Shown: positions 24,361 to 33,929 of the stretch, piece by piece
Numbering within the stretch: position 1 is the stretch's first letter
Layout of the letters: each line of letters begins with the position of its first letter
NCBI GenBank assembly: GCA_964523295.1
Contig: CAZGAH010000037.1
Span: 1-38,824 of the forward strand
Direction: 5' to 3'
DNA length: 38,824 nt
Origin: CAZGAH01 sp964523295
GTDB taxonomy: Bacteria; Desulfobacterota; Desulfovibrionia; Desulfovibrionales; Desulfovibrionaceae
Translations under genes and position numbers: made by a program
Notes under the pieces: generated by a model
What the model saw: the letters and a program-made list of their open reading frames with translations, nothing else
The model's database searches: none
What the model was told of the DNA's origin: nothing

Positions 24361-25098
24361 ATGAATGACGAAAAAAAACAGACCTGGCGTGTCGTGGAAA
24401 CGATCCCGGAAAGTCACGATACGACAACCCTGGTCATCGAGCCGGAGGAGGGTTCTGCGCCGCTGCATAAGCCAGGGCAGTTTGCCTCGATCCGGGTGCT
24501 CCGTGACGACGGCTGGAGCGAGCCCCACCCGTTTACCATATCCTGCGCAGCCGGAACCGGGCGCTTTCAGTTCACGATAAAAAGGGCCGGCAAGTTTACC
24601 AATGACATCCCCTTGTTGCAGCCAGGAACTCCGGTTCAGTGCAGCCTGCCCCTGGGTGCGTTCTGCAAGGATATTGTAGCGAAGGAAAACATCGTCATGA
24701 TTGCCGGCGGCGTCGGCATTACGCCCTTTCTTAGCGTGCTGCGGACCTTCCGGGAGCAGGGCGCGCGTAACCGGATCACCCTGCTCTGGGCCAACAAGAC
24801 GCTCGACGACGCCTTTGATCGTGATGAACTCGCCGAACTCGCCTCAACGCTCGACCTGCGGGTCGTCCATGTGCTCAGCCGGCAAAGCGATCTCCCCAAG
24901 GACGCGGCCGACGGTCGGATCAGCTACGTCGCCGGGCGCATAGACCGGGAATTGCTGCTGCGCCACGCGGTCTCGCCCACGGCCTCGTTCTATCTCTGTG
25001 GCCCGCCCGCCATGCAGGATGCGATTCTTGCCGCGCTCGAGGCCTGCGGCGTCGATCCGGGACAGGTGCAGAAAGAGGCGTTTTCGTTCAAGAAATAG
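24361..25098 (+). CDS. Ferredoxin-NADP reductase-like FAD oxidoreductase
   Basis: A 245-residue two-domain flavoprotein. EPHPFTIS at residues 54-61 is the FAD-binding motif (usual form R-x-Y-S; here H-P-F-T). IVMIAGGVGITPFLSVLR at 111-128 is the NAD(P)-binding glycine motif and YLCGPPAMQDAIL at 211-223 the C-terminal nucleotide motif. There is no 2Fe-2S domain, so it needs a separate electron partner, which is not adjacent. The final Phe-rich FSFKK is like the aromatic C-terminus of this family. It lies alone between two minus-strand operons; GGAG at 24349-24352 precedes the start. One possible role is supplying electrons to the nearby radical SAM proteins, but that is only a guess from position. 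Its end overlaps the opposite gene by 11 bases. Confidence 0.85.
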   Translation: MNDEKKQTWRVVETIPESHDTTTLVIEPEEGSAPLHKPGQFASIRVLRDDGWSEPHPFTISCAAGTGRFQFTIKRAGKFTNDIPLLQPGTPVQCSLPLGAFCKDIVAKENIVMIAGGVGITPFLSVLRTFREQGARNRITLLWANKTLDDAFDRDELAELASTLDLRVVHVLSRQSDLPKDAADGRISYVAGRIDRELLLRHAVSPTASFYLCGPPAMQDAILAALEACGVDPGQVQKEAFSFKK

Positions 25099-26977
25099 AA
25101 ACCGAGGCGAACACGGTCCGCGGGTCGAGCCCGCGGGCGATGAATCCGTGCCGGCGCAGCGCCTGTTGCCATCGGGTCGCGAACCGGCCCGGGGCGGCCG
25201 AGGCCTGCGCGCGTACGATTGCCATGGCCCCTGAGGCCAGGTGCCTGGCCAGCAGTCCCGCCACGTGGATGACGGCGCGCAGCGGCAGATCGGGGGATAT
25301 CTCCAGGCGCAGCCAGTCGATGCGACGCTGCCCGAAATAGTACTCCCAGAGCGCAGGCTCGAGCGGATCGAATTCCGGTGGCGCGATCCAGCCCTGGCTG
25401 CCCCCCGTGCAACACAGGCGCACGCACAGCGGCGTGTCGCGGGGGAGCAGGGCCAGACGCGCCGTGCATAGCGTCGGGCGGATGGCCAGAGCGGTCAGGC
25501 AGGCCGTGCGCGCGCCGTGGGCATCGCCGGCCAATGCCAGGGCCTCACCCCGCTTGTACTGCACCCAGGCTGCCAGGTCCGGAGCGAGGCGTCGCAGCCC
25601 GCTCAGACGGGTCAGGAGCTCGAGCGCCAGGGTCTGTTGCCCTTCGCGTCCGGCCTGGAGCGCAAGACGGTAGCAGGCCGGGGCGACCTGTCCGGTCGTG
25701 TCCTCGTCCAGACGCGGCGTCAGCAACGCTGCCGCCTCCCGAATATCGCCCGCGAGCGCGTGGCGCTCGGCCTGTTCCACGGTCTTTGCCAGGTCGTTGC
25801 CAGGCGTGCCCAGACCTGCCGACGTTTCCGCCTCTATTCCTGCGGCGCTCCGGCTTCGTCCCGGCGCCCAAGTCCGGCGCACGCGCAAACCCTCCACGGC
25901 GGCAAGCAACCGTTCGCCGCTTTCACGGGCCATGACCCGGCGCAGGCGCAGGGCCTCGGCCTCGGCCTCGGGATCGAAGCCCGGCACCGGCTCGGTCAGC
26001 GCCGCTTCCAGACATCCGGCCAGCGTTCTGGCGTCTTCGGGAAAGAAATAATCGGCACGCTGGGCCGCGTGTTCGCGGTGAACCGGAATATCCGAGAGCA
26101 CGAGCCGCTTGCCCAGGGCCGCGGCCTCGGACACGGTCAGCCCGAAGCCCTCGAAGCGCGACGGTTGCAGGACGACGGCGGCCGGGCGCATGAGGTTCAG
26201 GGCCTGGCGGTAGGGTATCAGGCCGGCAGTGCGGATGGCGGCCCGGGCCGGGCTGGCGGCAATGGCCCTGGCGATCTGTCCGGCACGATCGGTGTGGTAT
26301 TCGCGGTCTTCGTTCCCCGTGAGCAGGAGATAAAACGGTTCGGCTCGCACCAAGGCCAGGGCCTGGATCACGGTTTCGTGATTCTTGTGAATCCACCACT
26401 GCGACGGAAAATGGATATAGGGCCGGTCCAGTCCGTACCAGCGCGCGAGCCGGCGGGGATCGCGCCAGAGCAGCCCGTCCGGGCAGGCGTGCGGCGGCAG
26501 CAGAAGGGCCTTGTCCGCCTGCCGGGGATAGTATCGGGCAAAGTCTTCGACGCATTCCCGGCTGCTCAATGCCGCGGCAGCGGCCTCCCTCGCCGCCCGA
26601 GCGAACTGCTCGTCCCGGCGCGCGCGTACCGACGCGGGAAACTGTTCGGGATGCCGGCGGTGGCGGAAATCGAAGATGAACACGATCCACGGCAGCGGGG
26701 GCAGGGGATCGGGGAGCGCGTCCGCGCTGGAGAACACGGCGTCGTAGCGACGCTCGCGCAGCGTGGCGTACAGCTCGGCCGTGCTGCCGGTATTGCGTAC
26801 GGGTGCGCCCAGCAGGGCCTCCAGGCGCGTGCGCTGTATCCAGCCGGCCGGCGGGCAGGCGAGCACCTCGGCCCGGGCGGTCGGATCGGCCAGTCGCAGC
26901 GCGGCGATGACGTTGCGCAAGTGGACCACGCCGGCGTACCAGTTCTCGTCGCCCATCATCCGGAAGGCGAGGTTCAT
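25088..26977 (-). CDS. GT4 glycosyltransferase with C-terminal helical-repeat region
   Basis: About 629 residues. The first ~390 form a GT4 enzyme: MMGDENWYAGVVHLRNVIAA (7-26), then the donor domain from YIHFPSQWWIHKNHETVIQA, with LLLTGNEDREYHT and PSRFEGFGLTVSEAAALGKR carrying the E-x7-E motif and SDIPVHREHA following, as in mannosyltransferase-like members. From about 420 to 540 the sequence is Ala/Leu-rich and TPR-like (AERHALAGDIREAAALL; ALALAGDAHGARTACLTAL). The last ~100 residues are unrecognised. Start at ATG 26975-26977, which overlaps the propeller gene's stop as ATGA. Last gene of the radical SAM operon. Confidence 0.77.
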   Translation of the reverse strand: MNLAFRMMGDENWYAGVVHLRNVIAALRLADPTARAEVLACPPAGWIQRTRLEALLGAPVRNTGSTAELYATLRERRYDAVFSSADALPDPLPPLPWIVFIFDFRHRRHPEQFPASVRARRDEQFARAAREAAAAALSSRECVEDFARYYPRQADKALLLPPHACPDGLLWRDPRRLARWYGLDRPYIHFPSQWWIHKNHETVIQALALVRAEPFYLLLTGNEDREYHTDRAGQIARAIAASPARAAIRTAGLIPYRQALNLMRPAAVVLQPSRFEGFGLTVSEAAALGKRLVLSDIPVHREHAAQRADYFFPEDARTLAGCLEAALTEPVPGFDPEAEAEALRLRRVMARESGERLLAAVEGLRVRRTWAPGRSRSAAGIEAETSAGLGTPGNDLAKTVEQAERHALAGDIREAAALLTPRLDEDTTGQVAPACYRLALQAGREGQQTLALELLTRLSGLRRLAPDLAAWVQYKRGEALALAGDAHGARTACLTALAIRPTLCTARLALLPRDTPLCVRLCCTGGSQGWIAPPEFDPLEPALWEYYFGQRRIDWLRLEISPDLPLRAVIHVAGLLARHLASGAMAIVRAQASAAPGRFATRWQQALRRHGFIARGLDPRTVFASVSIS

Positions 26978-28423
26978 CGGGTTCGTTCCGCCCGGTTGAT
27001 CGGATTGCGTCGGTAGCGCAGAAAATGGAAACGCGAGGCAGCGTCCAGCACGACGAGACGCTCGATGGTCTGGCACCAGCGGACGTGGACGACGGCCTCG
27101 GGGCGAACGTCGGCGAGGATGCGCGAGAGCGGGAGCGCAACGGGCGGCAGCCCCGGTCTTCGGCGGATAAGCAGGCTGCGACCGGCGTCCCAGAAGAGCA
27201 GCTCTCCCTTTGGCGTTGACAGGGCCGCGACATCGCGGCAGGGCGCCCCGTGCAGCGTCACGGTAAACTCCTCCAGCAGCCGGCCGCTTCCATCGAAGCC
27301 AAAGACCCGGCCCAGGTGGTCACTGAGGTACAGCCGCTGCGTATCCTGGGCCCAGGCCAGGGTCGCCAGTCTGGAGCCGTGTTGCGGAATAAAGGGCGTG
27401 CCGCAGTCAAAGCTGGCGACATGGCGCCAGGACGTATCGAAGCGATGCGCCCGGCTGCCGCGGGCGTCGAGTACGAGCACGTGGTCCTCGGGCGCGAGCG
27501 CGAGTTCCACGAGTCCGCCGACGAACCCGGGGCCCTGCGCCGCAGGTCCGGTGACGAAGCGCTCGAAGCGGCCGTCCTTGTCCAGAACCTGAAGCCGGTC
27601 GAGGGTGAACTCGGCCACCACCAGCCGCTCCCCGGCCAGCCGGAGATCGAGCGGACGGTCGAATTCGAGTTCCCGCCGCCCGGCCCGGCCGATGATTCCC
27701 AGACAGCGACCGTCTTTGCCGATGACGTGTACGCAACTGCGGGTCTCGTCCAGGGCGTAGATGCCGCCATCGTCGGCTATGTCGAAGCGTCGCAGTTTGC
27801 AGGGAAAAAGCGGCGAGCGGTATTCCAGCGTGGTCTCGTACTCCAGGTCACGGGCAAAGAAATCGAAGTCCGCCTGAAGGGCCTCCCGCTGCGCGCCCGC
27901 GGCGTAGAGCAGCGCGGCCGCCAGGTCTGGATCCGGGCGTTCGGGCAGCGTCGATGCCAGATACTCCCGCCCTGCGGCTATGGCAGCGTCGCTGTCGCCG
28001 CGCTCAAGTGCGGCGCGGACATCTTGACTCAGGAATCCGGCGAGTTTGCCGCGCGCGTCCGCGTCGACAGGGTCGAGCGCCAGCACGGCGGCGCAGGCCT
28101 GGCGCGCGCTTCCCGAGCGCTCTGCCTGGTCTGCGCGGGCCAGTTCCATTGTGCGCAGCCGGAGCCGGGCGCTGTCGAGCCGGGCATCCAGCGCGCGCAG
28201 GGCGTGCAGCCAGGCAACGGTCCGCGCGTGGGCCGCATTGACGACGTTCGCCAAAAAGGGCTGTCGAAAGATGAGCTGCTGATCGGCCAGCAAGACGTCA
28301 TGGATGGCGATCGCCGGCTCGGACTGCTCGTAGAACTGCTGTTGCAGCGCCGCGACTGCCGTGCCGATGGCCTCGATGGCTGCGGCCGGCCCAGGCCGTC
28401 CGGATCGTTTGGCGGATCGAATT
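26974..28423 (-). CDS. Beta-propeller (NHL-like) protein, N-terminus lost in scaffold gap
   Basis: The frame is open up to the gap at 28424; no ATG, GTG or TTG lies between the gap and the conserved-looking segment IEAIGTAVAALQQQFYEQ, so the start is in or beyond the gap. The first ~150 residues are helical, with a TPR-like piece (ARQACAAVLALDPVDADARG). The rest is a repeated beta pattern with blade-like units: KLRRFDIADDGGIYALDE, GIIGRAGRRELEFDRPLDLR, LVVAEFTLDRLQVLDKDGR, VLVLDARGSRAHRFD, LYLSDHLGRVFGFDGSGR. This is typical of six-bladed NHL propellers, which bind partners or glycans. No signal peptide can be judged. A role in glycan length or export is only a guess from the operon. Confidence 0.65.
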
Positions 28424-28433
28424 NNNNNNNNNN
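28424..28433. other. Scaffold gap of 10 N between two glycan-operon coding segments
   Basis: The frames on either side would join as one protein only if the true length leaves remainder 2 when divided by 3. With 10 they do not. Confidence 0.95.
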
Positions 28434-29921
28434 CGCGGGGTCGGGCGTCGGCGCGTTGTCCGGGCGGCCAGGCATTGCTGCCCTGGAATCTGGACAGATG
28501 CCCTCAGGCCCTGAAGACGTATCCATCGGCGCGTGCTCCTTCTTGACCTTGCACACGGCCTTGAGCCGGAGCAGGTCGAGCCGCGAGCGTACGGAGAAGG
28601 CCAGGTCCGCGGGAATGGGAAAGGCCCGGGCCGCTGCGTCCGGATCGGCAAGCTCGCCGGCCTGCGCGGGGCGGAGCACGCTCAGGGCCGGATTGCGGAC
28701 GTAGACGGGTGGAAAGTCCTGTCGCCCCAGGATGGCTTTCCCCTCCACGCGGTTGATGCGCCGGCCGGTGCGGAGGTCGAGTTCCCATAGCTCCTGCTGC
28801 AGGTCGAGCGGTTCGGCCACGTCGAATCCGCCTTGCGAGGCAACGGCCAGAAAGGCCAGCAGCAGACCCTCGGCCACGGACTCGCGCGTCAGGCGCAGGA
28901 GCGGACCGCGGAATGCCCGGTCCGTCGGGGCCGCGGGGGCGGGAATGCGCAGCACGGCCGCGGAGGGCAAATCCTGGGGATAGATGTCCGTGAATCCGGG
29001 ACGAACCAGGTCCGCGGCGTCGTGCGACCAGACGCGCAGCACGGTACAGCGTTGCAGCAGCGCCTCGGCCGCGTACAGCTCCAGCGTGTCGTCGGGCCCG
29101 GCGCGCAGCCAGGCTGGCAGGATGGTGGATTCGGAAAAAAAGGGCAGACCGGCCACCTCGGGGGGCAGGGGGAACGGCAGCAGCCGACAGGCATTGCGCT
29201 TGTCCGCGGCAATGAACTGCGCTTCTCCGGAAACGAGCCCTGGCGTGCGCCCAGAAGTACGCCCTGACGCCTGGCCGGCCGCAAGATATGGATACCAGGC
29301 GATCCGGCGTCGCGTGTAGACGCGTTCGGGCTCTGGATTGTCGATGCCGAACCGGCGCCAGGAAAAGGGGAACGGCGTGGAGAGAAACCAGTCGTCGCCG
29401 GCCGCGGCCTGCTCCAGCCAGCCCGGCAGTTGCCGCTGCCGCAGACAGACGGCGTCCAGGGCAAGGATGCGGTACTGCCGCTCCATCTGCGCCGGGTGAT
29501 CCTCTACGGCGTTGACCGCCACGAGCGCGGTTTCCGTTGCGCCGGCTGCCTCGTCCATGGCCCGGGAGAGCACCCCGGCATCGACGAGAGGGATTCGATA
29601 ATCGAGCAGCAGCACGGGCGCATCGACCGGCCAGCCATGGCGGGCGCAGACATGCTCCAGGGCGTCGGGCGCACCCGCGGGCAGGCGCTCGGGTGCCGGG
29701 TCCCTTACCTCGCCGTCGGCCAGGCGCAGGATATGGCAAGACGCGCCGTAGCACTCGACCACGGGCGCGATGTCCGGGCAATCGGTGACGACCGTGACCG
29801 GGTGGCCGCTCAGGTCGGCGAGTCGGGCAAGGGTTGTCGTCAGCAATGCACCCGGCTCCGGGTCGTCCAGCAGCGCGGCCTCCTCGGATGTGCGCGGAAA
29901 CACGGGCAGGAGAATGTTCAT
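28434..29921 (-). CDS. Unrecognised protein with nucleotidyltransferase-like N-terminus, C-terminus in gap
   Basis: About 496 residues to the gap. The first ~160 resemble the fold of sugar nucleotidyltransferases: MNILLPVFPRTSEEAAL, TTTLARLADLSGHPVTVVTD, then LLLDYRIPLVDAGVLSRAMD. The signature G-x-G-x-R/S-K loop is absent, so an active transferase is doubtful. The middle part is unrecognised (FIAADKRNACRLLPFPLP; WSHDAADLVRPGFTDIYPQD). The end before the gap, DNAPTPDPA, looks like a linker. The ATG overlaps the stop of the NeuA-like gene (ATGA, 29918-29921), suggesting the two act together. An internal ATG at about 28526, with AAGGAG upstream, could be the start of the following propeller gene if it is separate. 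Confidence 0.55.
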
Positions 29922-30610
29922 TGCACCCTGAAGTCGAAGAGCCCGGCGCTGATGATTTCGCGGGCGAAATAAAGGTCCTCAAAGGTGTCGATGTCCACGG
30001 ATACGATCGGATCCTCCAGCCGGAAGGTGTATTCCCCGAAGGTCCGCGGGTCGAGCGAGCAGGCCGAAAACAGTCCGTAGCGGCGAAAAAACACGTTGGG
30101 CGAGAGGTGGTTCTGCGACTCGCGCACGCGCAGGGGATGCAGCGCGCGGCCTTGGCGCAGGTCGAGATAGAGCCCGTCGTAGACGTCGATCGGCCTGGCG
30201 GTGAGCACCTGGCGATAGCCTTCGTCGAGCTTGCCGATCAGCCTGTCCAGCAACTGGGGCGTACGAAAGGGATTGGTGGGATAGAGCACGGCGACGGCGT
30301 CCGGAAAATACCCCTGCGCCTTGAGTCCCTGGACAGTGAAGTTGATGCCGTCGGCCAGGTCGGCCCGGTCGCCGGCGATGTCGCGCGGTCGCAGAAAGGG
30401 AACCTCGGCGCCGTGCTCGCGGCTGATGGCCGCGATTTCGGCGTCGTCGGTAGATACGACCAGCCGGGTGATGCGTCGGGCCGCCCGTGCGGCGTCGATG
30501 CTCCAGGCAATGAGCGGCTTGCCGCACAGGTCGACGATATTCTTGCGCGGAATGCCCTTGGAGCCGCCCCGGGCCGGTATGATGGCCAGAATTTCCTGCG
30601 GAGTGAACAT
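29918..30610 (-). CDS. CMP-sugar synthetase, acylneuraminate cytidylyltransferase family (NeuA-like)
   Basis: A 230-residue protein with the family signature IPARGGSKGIPRKN at residues 11-24, then SIDAARAARRITRLVVSTDD (37-56), LYPTNPFRT and the SVDIDTFEDLYFA ending typical of NeuA/PseF/LegF enzymes (VDIDTxxDL). It activates a nulosonic-acid-type sugar (sialic, pseudaminic, legionaminic or a related acid) with CTP. None of the usual partner genes (NeuB-type synthase, PseB/LegB dehydratase, aminotransferase) is in the window, so the sugar may be made elsewhere or be a different one. AGAGGA before ATG 30608-30610 supports the start. Confidence 0.85.
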   Translation of the reverse strand: MFTPQEILAIIPARGGSKGIPRKNIVDLCGKPLIAWSIDAARAARRITRLVVSTDDAEIAAISREHGAEVPFLRPRDIAGDRADLADGINFTVQGLKAQGYFPDAVAVLYPTNPFRTPQLLDRLIGKLDEGYRQVLTARPIDVYDGLYLDLRQGRALHPLRVRESQNHLSPNVFFRRYGLFSACSLDPRTFGEYTFRLEDPIVSVDIDTFEDLYFAREIISAGLFDFRVQ

Positions 30611-30653
30611 ATCCGTCCTCTCTTGCCGCGCGGACAGTCTGGCGCGGCGGCAT

Positions 30654-31676
30654 TCAGCAGGCCAGCGACCTCCGCTGCTCCAGATCGTACGTCATGTCCG
30701 TCGGCAACGGCGTCCGGTCCAGCCGCAGCAATTGTGCCAGATACGGACTCTGGAGCAGGCCGGCCAGATAATGATGCTGATGCAATTCTTCGACCATACC
30801 CATAAACCTGGTCTGCTCTTCCGGAGACAGCGTGTCCGAGGCCGCGAGCTGCGTCACCTCGACCAGCATATGCCTGACCCGGCCCTTCGCGCGGGCTACG
30901 CGACGCGCCCAGGAGGCATGGCGCTCGGGCGTGAGCCTCGGTCGGGCGGGCAGGTCGGGATGCTTGCAGAACAGCAAGGGCGCCCAGGTGCCGCGCAGTT
31001 CGTTGATGCGACAAAAATCCGTCGGTGCGATGGCATGATCGTGCCAGGCCAGACAGTCGGCGGCGTAGAGCAGCCGGCAACCGGCCTGCTCCAGGCGGTA
31101 GCCCAGTTCGATGTCCTCCGCCGCAGGTCCCCGAAAATCCTCGTCGAACATGCCGACCTCGAGCACCGCAGCCCGGGAAACGCTGCTGTTGCCGGTGCAG
31201 CAGTGCCAATAGTCGTATTCGTGGCCGTCGAGGAGGCGGCAATGGCCGAACAGCGCTGGCGTGCGATCGAGCACCTGGCCAAAAGGCCCGCGCGCATGTT
31301 CCGGAAGCAGGGGAAAGGCGCCGAGCACGGCCAGGTTGCCGAAGCCGCGCTCCTCGTGGCGCCGCCAGTGCCTGCTCAGCAGATCGGCCTCGGGCAGGGC
31401 GTCGTCGTTCAGAAACAGGATCACCTGGCCGCGCGCCCGCTCCAGAGCCCGGTTCCGCGCTGCAGCCGGCCCCCCGTGCTCCTGTCGGAGAACGTGCAGC
31501 GTAAAGGGTAGTTCGAGCTCCGCTATCTGCTCCGCGACGGGTGGCGTCGATCCGTCGTCGCTGACCAGCACCTCGAATTTTTCGCTCGGGAAATCCTGCC
31601 TTGCCAGGGCCAGCAGGCCCTTGCACAGGCATTCCAGGCGGTTGTGCGTCGGAATAATGACACTGAATGCGAACAT
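30654..31676 (-). CDS. GT2 glycosyltransferase
   Basis: A 340-residue GT-A enzyme. FSVIIPTHNRLECL at residues 4-17 opens the nucleotide-binding domain, VSDDGSTPP carries the acidic pair, LFLNDDALPEADLL the D-x-D-type site, and EVGMFDEDFRGPAAEDIELGYRL is the acceptor-side motif (read here as FDEDFRGPAAED then IELGYRL). The last ~90 residues are helical. GGAGGTGA directly before ATG 31674-31676 fixes the start; a much longer open frame to 32258 is not needed. It lies 23 bases after the next GT2 gene. Confidence 0.83.
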   Translation of the reverse strand: MFAFSVIIPTHNRLECLCKGLLALARQDFPSEKFEVLVSDDGSTPPVAEQIAELELPFTLHVLRQEHGGPAAARNRALERARGQVILFLNDDALPEADLLSRHWRRHEERGFGNLAVLGAFPLLPEHARGPFGQVLDRTPALFGHCRLLDGHEYDYWHCCTGNSSVSRAAVLEVGMFDEDFRGPAAEDIELGYRLEQAGCRLLYAADCLAWHDHAIAPTDFCRINELRGTWAPLLFCKHPDLPARPRLTPERHASWARRVARAKGRVRHMLVEVTQLAASDTLSPEEQTRFMGMVEELHQHHYLAGLLQSPYLAQLLRLDRTPLPTDMTYDLEQRRSLAC

Positions 31677-31699
31677 GCTCACCTCCGCGGCCGGACGAA

Positions 31700-32746
31700 T
31701 CAGGAAAAGAAACGCCGGACGATCTTGCCCTTGATGCCCCAGTACCGGCGCATCCAGACGAATTTGTGGTGACGCAGCCGATAGCGGCGCGCAGGCTCGG
31801 GAAAGGCCTGCGGGCAACGGTCCTTGAGTTCTGGGTATTCGTGCGGCAGGGCCACGCGCTGGACCAGGTTCATGAATCCGCCGTTGGTGAAAATCGGCAG
31901 CAGCGCGTCGCGGCTGTCGAGCAGGTGCAGCAGGATGGTGCGGCGTACGGTTTCGTGCGCCGGGTGCTTGCTCATATCGCCCACAGGCAGATGCCCGCCA
32001 ATGACCGGATTCGCCCCGAAGCCGTTGGCGCCGTGCCGGCGGTAGCAGCCGTGGATGCTCGGAATGAGCAGCGAGCCGCCGAGCAGGTTGGCGAAGTGCA
32101 CGACGTAGTTGTCGGCGCAGATCCGGAAATCCTGGACATTCGCGGGTATGATGATGTCGAGGATGGAGCGGCGGAACATCATCGAGCTTGTCGTGGCCCA
32201 GATCCAGAACGGCTCGTAGATCGTACGCTGGTAAACGTGGCGGAATTCTCCCTGGCACTGCAGGTCGTGATGATTGCCGCCCACGACTTCGCCGACTGCG
32301 TCGATCTGGTACTGGTTCGAGCTGGTAAAGGCCACGGTGTGCCGGCTCAGATGCGCCTGAACATGGGTTTCCAGAAAGTCCGGCAGCAGCATGTCGTCCG
32401 CGTCCACGAGCACGACAAAGCTGCCGCGCGCGTGGCGCAGGCCTTCTTTGAAGGCCGCCATCTGTCCGCCGTTGCGCGCCGTGCGCACCAGCTGAAAACG
32501 CCCGCCGGCCGCCTCGGAGGCTGCGTAGCGCTCGACGGCCCCGACCGAGCCGTCCGTGGAGCAGTCGTCCACGACCACGCAGGTAAAGTTGCGGTAACTC
32601 TGCCCGGAAATCGATTCCAGGCAGTCCGTGATGTAGCGCTCGTAGTTGTAGCTCGTGACAATGACCGTCACGAACGGCAACGTGACGCCGACCGCATCCA
32701 GCCGCCCGTCATTGAGCGGGTGCCCGAATTTACATGGCCCAGTCAT
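31700..32746 (-). CDS. GT2 glycosyltransferase
   Basis: About 348 residues. VTVIVTSYNYERYI, CVVVDDCSTDGS, ARNGGQMAAFKEGL and LVDADDMLLPDFLE are the successive GT2 motifs; DADD is the metal-binding site. FRICADNYVVHFANLLGG and HGCYRRHGAN follow, as in GT2 enzymes of capsule clusters. The C-terminus is basic (RRYRLRHHKFVWMRRYWG, IKGKIVRRF), suggesting membrane contact. The start is uncertain: ATG 32744-32746 overlaps the end of the radical SAM gene by 17 bases; GTG 32755 is also possible. No strong ribosome binding site is seen, so coupling to the upstream gene is likely. Confidence 0.8.
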   Translation of the reverse strand: MTGPCKFGHPLNDGRLDAVGVTLPFVTVIVTSYNYERYITDCLESISGQSYRNFTCVVVDDCSTDGSVGAVERYAASEAAGGRFQLVRTARNGGQMAAFKEGLRHARGSFVVLVDADDMLLPDFLETHVQAHLSRHTVAFTSSNQYQIDAVGEVVGGNHHDLQCQGEFRHVYQRTIYEPFWIWATTSSMMFRRSILDIIIPANVQDFRICADNYVVHFANLLGGSLLIPSIHGCYRRHGANGFGANPVIGGHLPVGDMSKHPAHETVRRTILLHLLDSRDALLPIFTNGGFMNLVQRVALPHEYPELKDRCPQAFPEPARRYRLRHHKFVWMRRYWGIKGKIVRRFFS

Positions 32747-33929
32747 AATCTTCACACTCGACTATTTTGGTCTGACTGCGGGCATAGTGGAGCGCGTCGT
32801 CGACGCGCCCGCCGAGTTCAACCGGGGTCGCTTCCTCGGGGCCGAACAGCTGGGCATAGTCGCCGTGAAAGCCGTCGCAGACGGGTTGCAGCGAGCACGC
32901 GGCGCACTGCGGCGCATAGGCGTACTGGCAGTGCTCCTGCGCCCGGATGAGCGCGCTGTGACGGTACTCCTCGTCCTCGGTGACGGACGGGTCGGCCAGA
33001 TAGCCGGGCCGGCCGAACAGTCGGGAGCGGGTATTGGCCTCGCGCAGCGTCAGCGTGGGCGTGGGATCGCCGGCGCGGCGGCGTTGTTCCGTCTGCCCCG
33101 TCCAGGACCACGAGGCATAGTCCCATTCGTGCAGATCGTAGGGCAGTTGCTGAAAGTTGTAAACGTTCTTGCGAAACCGCTCGTCCACCATACAGAAGGG
33201 CAGATACCGGACATTGCACTCCAGGCCCGCGTTTTCCAGTCGCTCGAAGGCGGCCATGAGCGGCGCCCGGACCTCGGTGTAGCGGGGGACATTGTCCAGC
33301 GAGCGCTGCTTTTTCTGCTGGTCCTCGAAGGGATTGAAGGCGATGAAATTCACGACCCGCGCCCCGGTCTCGATGGCCAGGTCCGTTATGCGCGCCAGGT
33401 CCGGCAGCACGGATTTCGCCAGCACGGTGTTGAAGCGGAACGGAATCCCCTCGGCGACGAGATGCTCCAGGGCCTGCATCTGCTTCGCGTGCGAGCCCGG
33501 TACTCCGACGACGCGCTCGTAGGCCTCGCCCATGCCATGCACGCTGATGAGCAGATCGCGCACGCCCGCTTCCTTCAGCGCGCGGCAGGCATCGCGGCGG
33601 TGCAGCACCAGGGCGTTGGTGATCAGCGTGGGCAGCAGGCCGATGTCCCGGCAGTGGCGGCACAGCTCCCCGATCTCCGGAAAGATCGTCGGCTCGCCGC
33701 CCTGGATGTCGATGGCACGGTTGCCGTATACGTCGACCAGCGCGCTGCAGATGGCCTTGGCCTTGTCCAGCGACATGAACGGATGCTCGGGATGATCCTT
33801 GGCCTTGACCCGATCCAGGAAATAACAGAACTGACAGCGCAGATTGCAGGTCTGGCCCAGCCAGAGCACACCGCGGCGCGTACGCACGCGGTGGGTCGTC
33901 GAGCGGAAAGGCCGGGGTTGGCAATTCAT
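32730..33929 (-). CDS. Radical SAM protein with C-terminal cysteine cluster (SPASM-like)
   Basis: A 399-residue radical SAM enzyme. The 4Fe-4S motif C-x3-C-x2-C is TCNLRCQFC, with Cys 28, 32 and 35. DIQGGEPTIFPEI is the SAM-binding GGE motif; LITNALVL and DLLISVHGMG follow in the usual order. Near the C-terminus HCQYAYAPQCAACSLQPVC gives C-x7-C-x2-C-x5-C, an auxiliary cluster site like SPASM domains. Such enzymes modify peptides or sugars by radical chemistry; the substrate here is unknown. AGGAGC upstream supports ATG 33927-33929, which overlaps the first radical SAM gene's stop as ATGA. Being paired with a second radical SAM protein inside a sugar operon is unusual. Confidence 0.83.
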   Translation of the reverse strand: MNCQPRPFRSTTHRVRTRRGVLWLGQTCNLRCQFCYFLDRVKAKDHPEHPFMSLDKAKAICSALVDVYGNRAIDIQGGEPTIFPEIGELCRHCRDIGLLPTLITNALVLHRRDACRALKEAGVRDLLISVHGMGEAYERVVGVPGSHAKQMQALEHLVAEGIPFRFNTVLAKSVLPDLARITDLAIETGARVVNFIAFNPFEDQQKKQRSLDNVPRYTEVRAPLMAAFERLENAGLECNVRYLPFCMVDERFRKNVYNFQQLPYDLHEWDYASWSWTGQTEQRRRAGDPTPTLTLREANTRSRLFGRPGYLADPSVTEDEEYRHSALIRAQEHCQYAYAPQCAACSLQPVCDGFHGDYAQLFGPEEATPVELGGRVDDALHYARSQTKIVECEDYDWAM

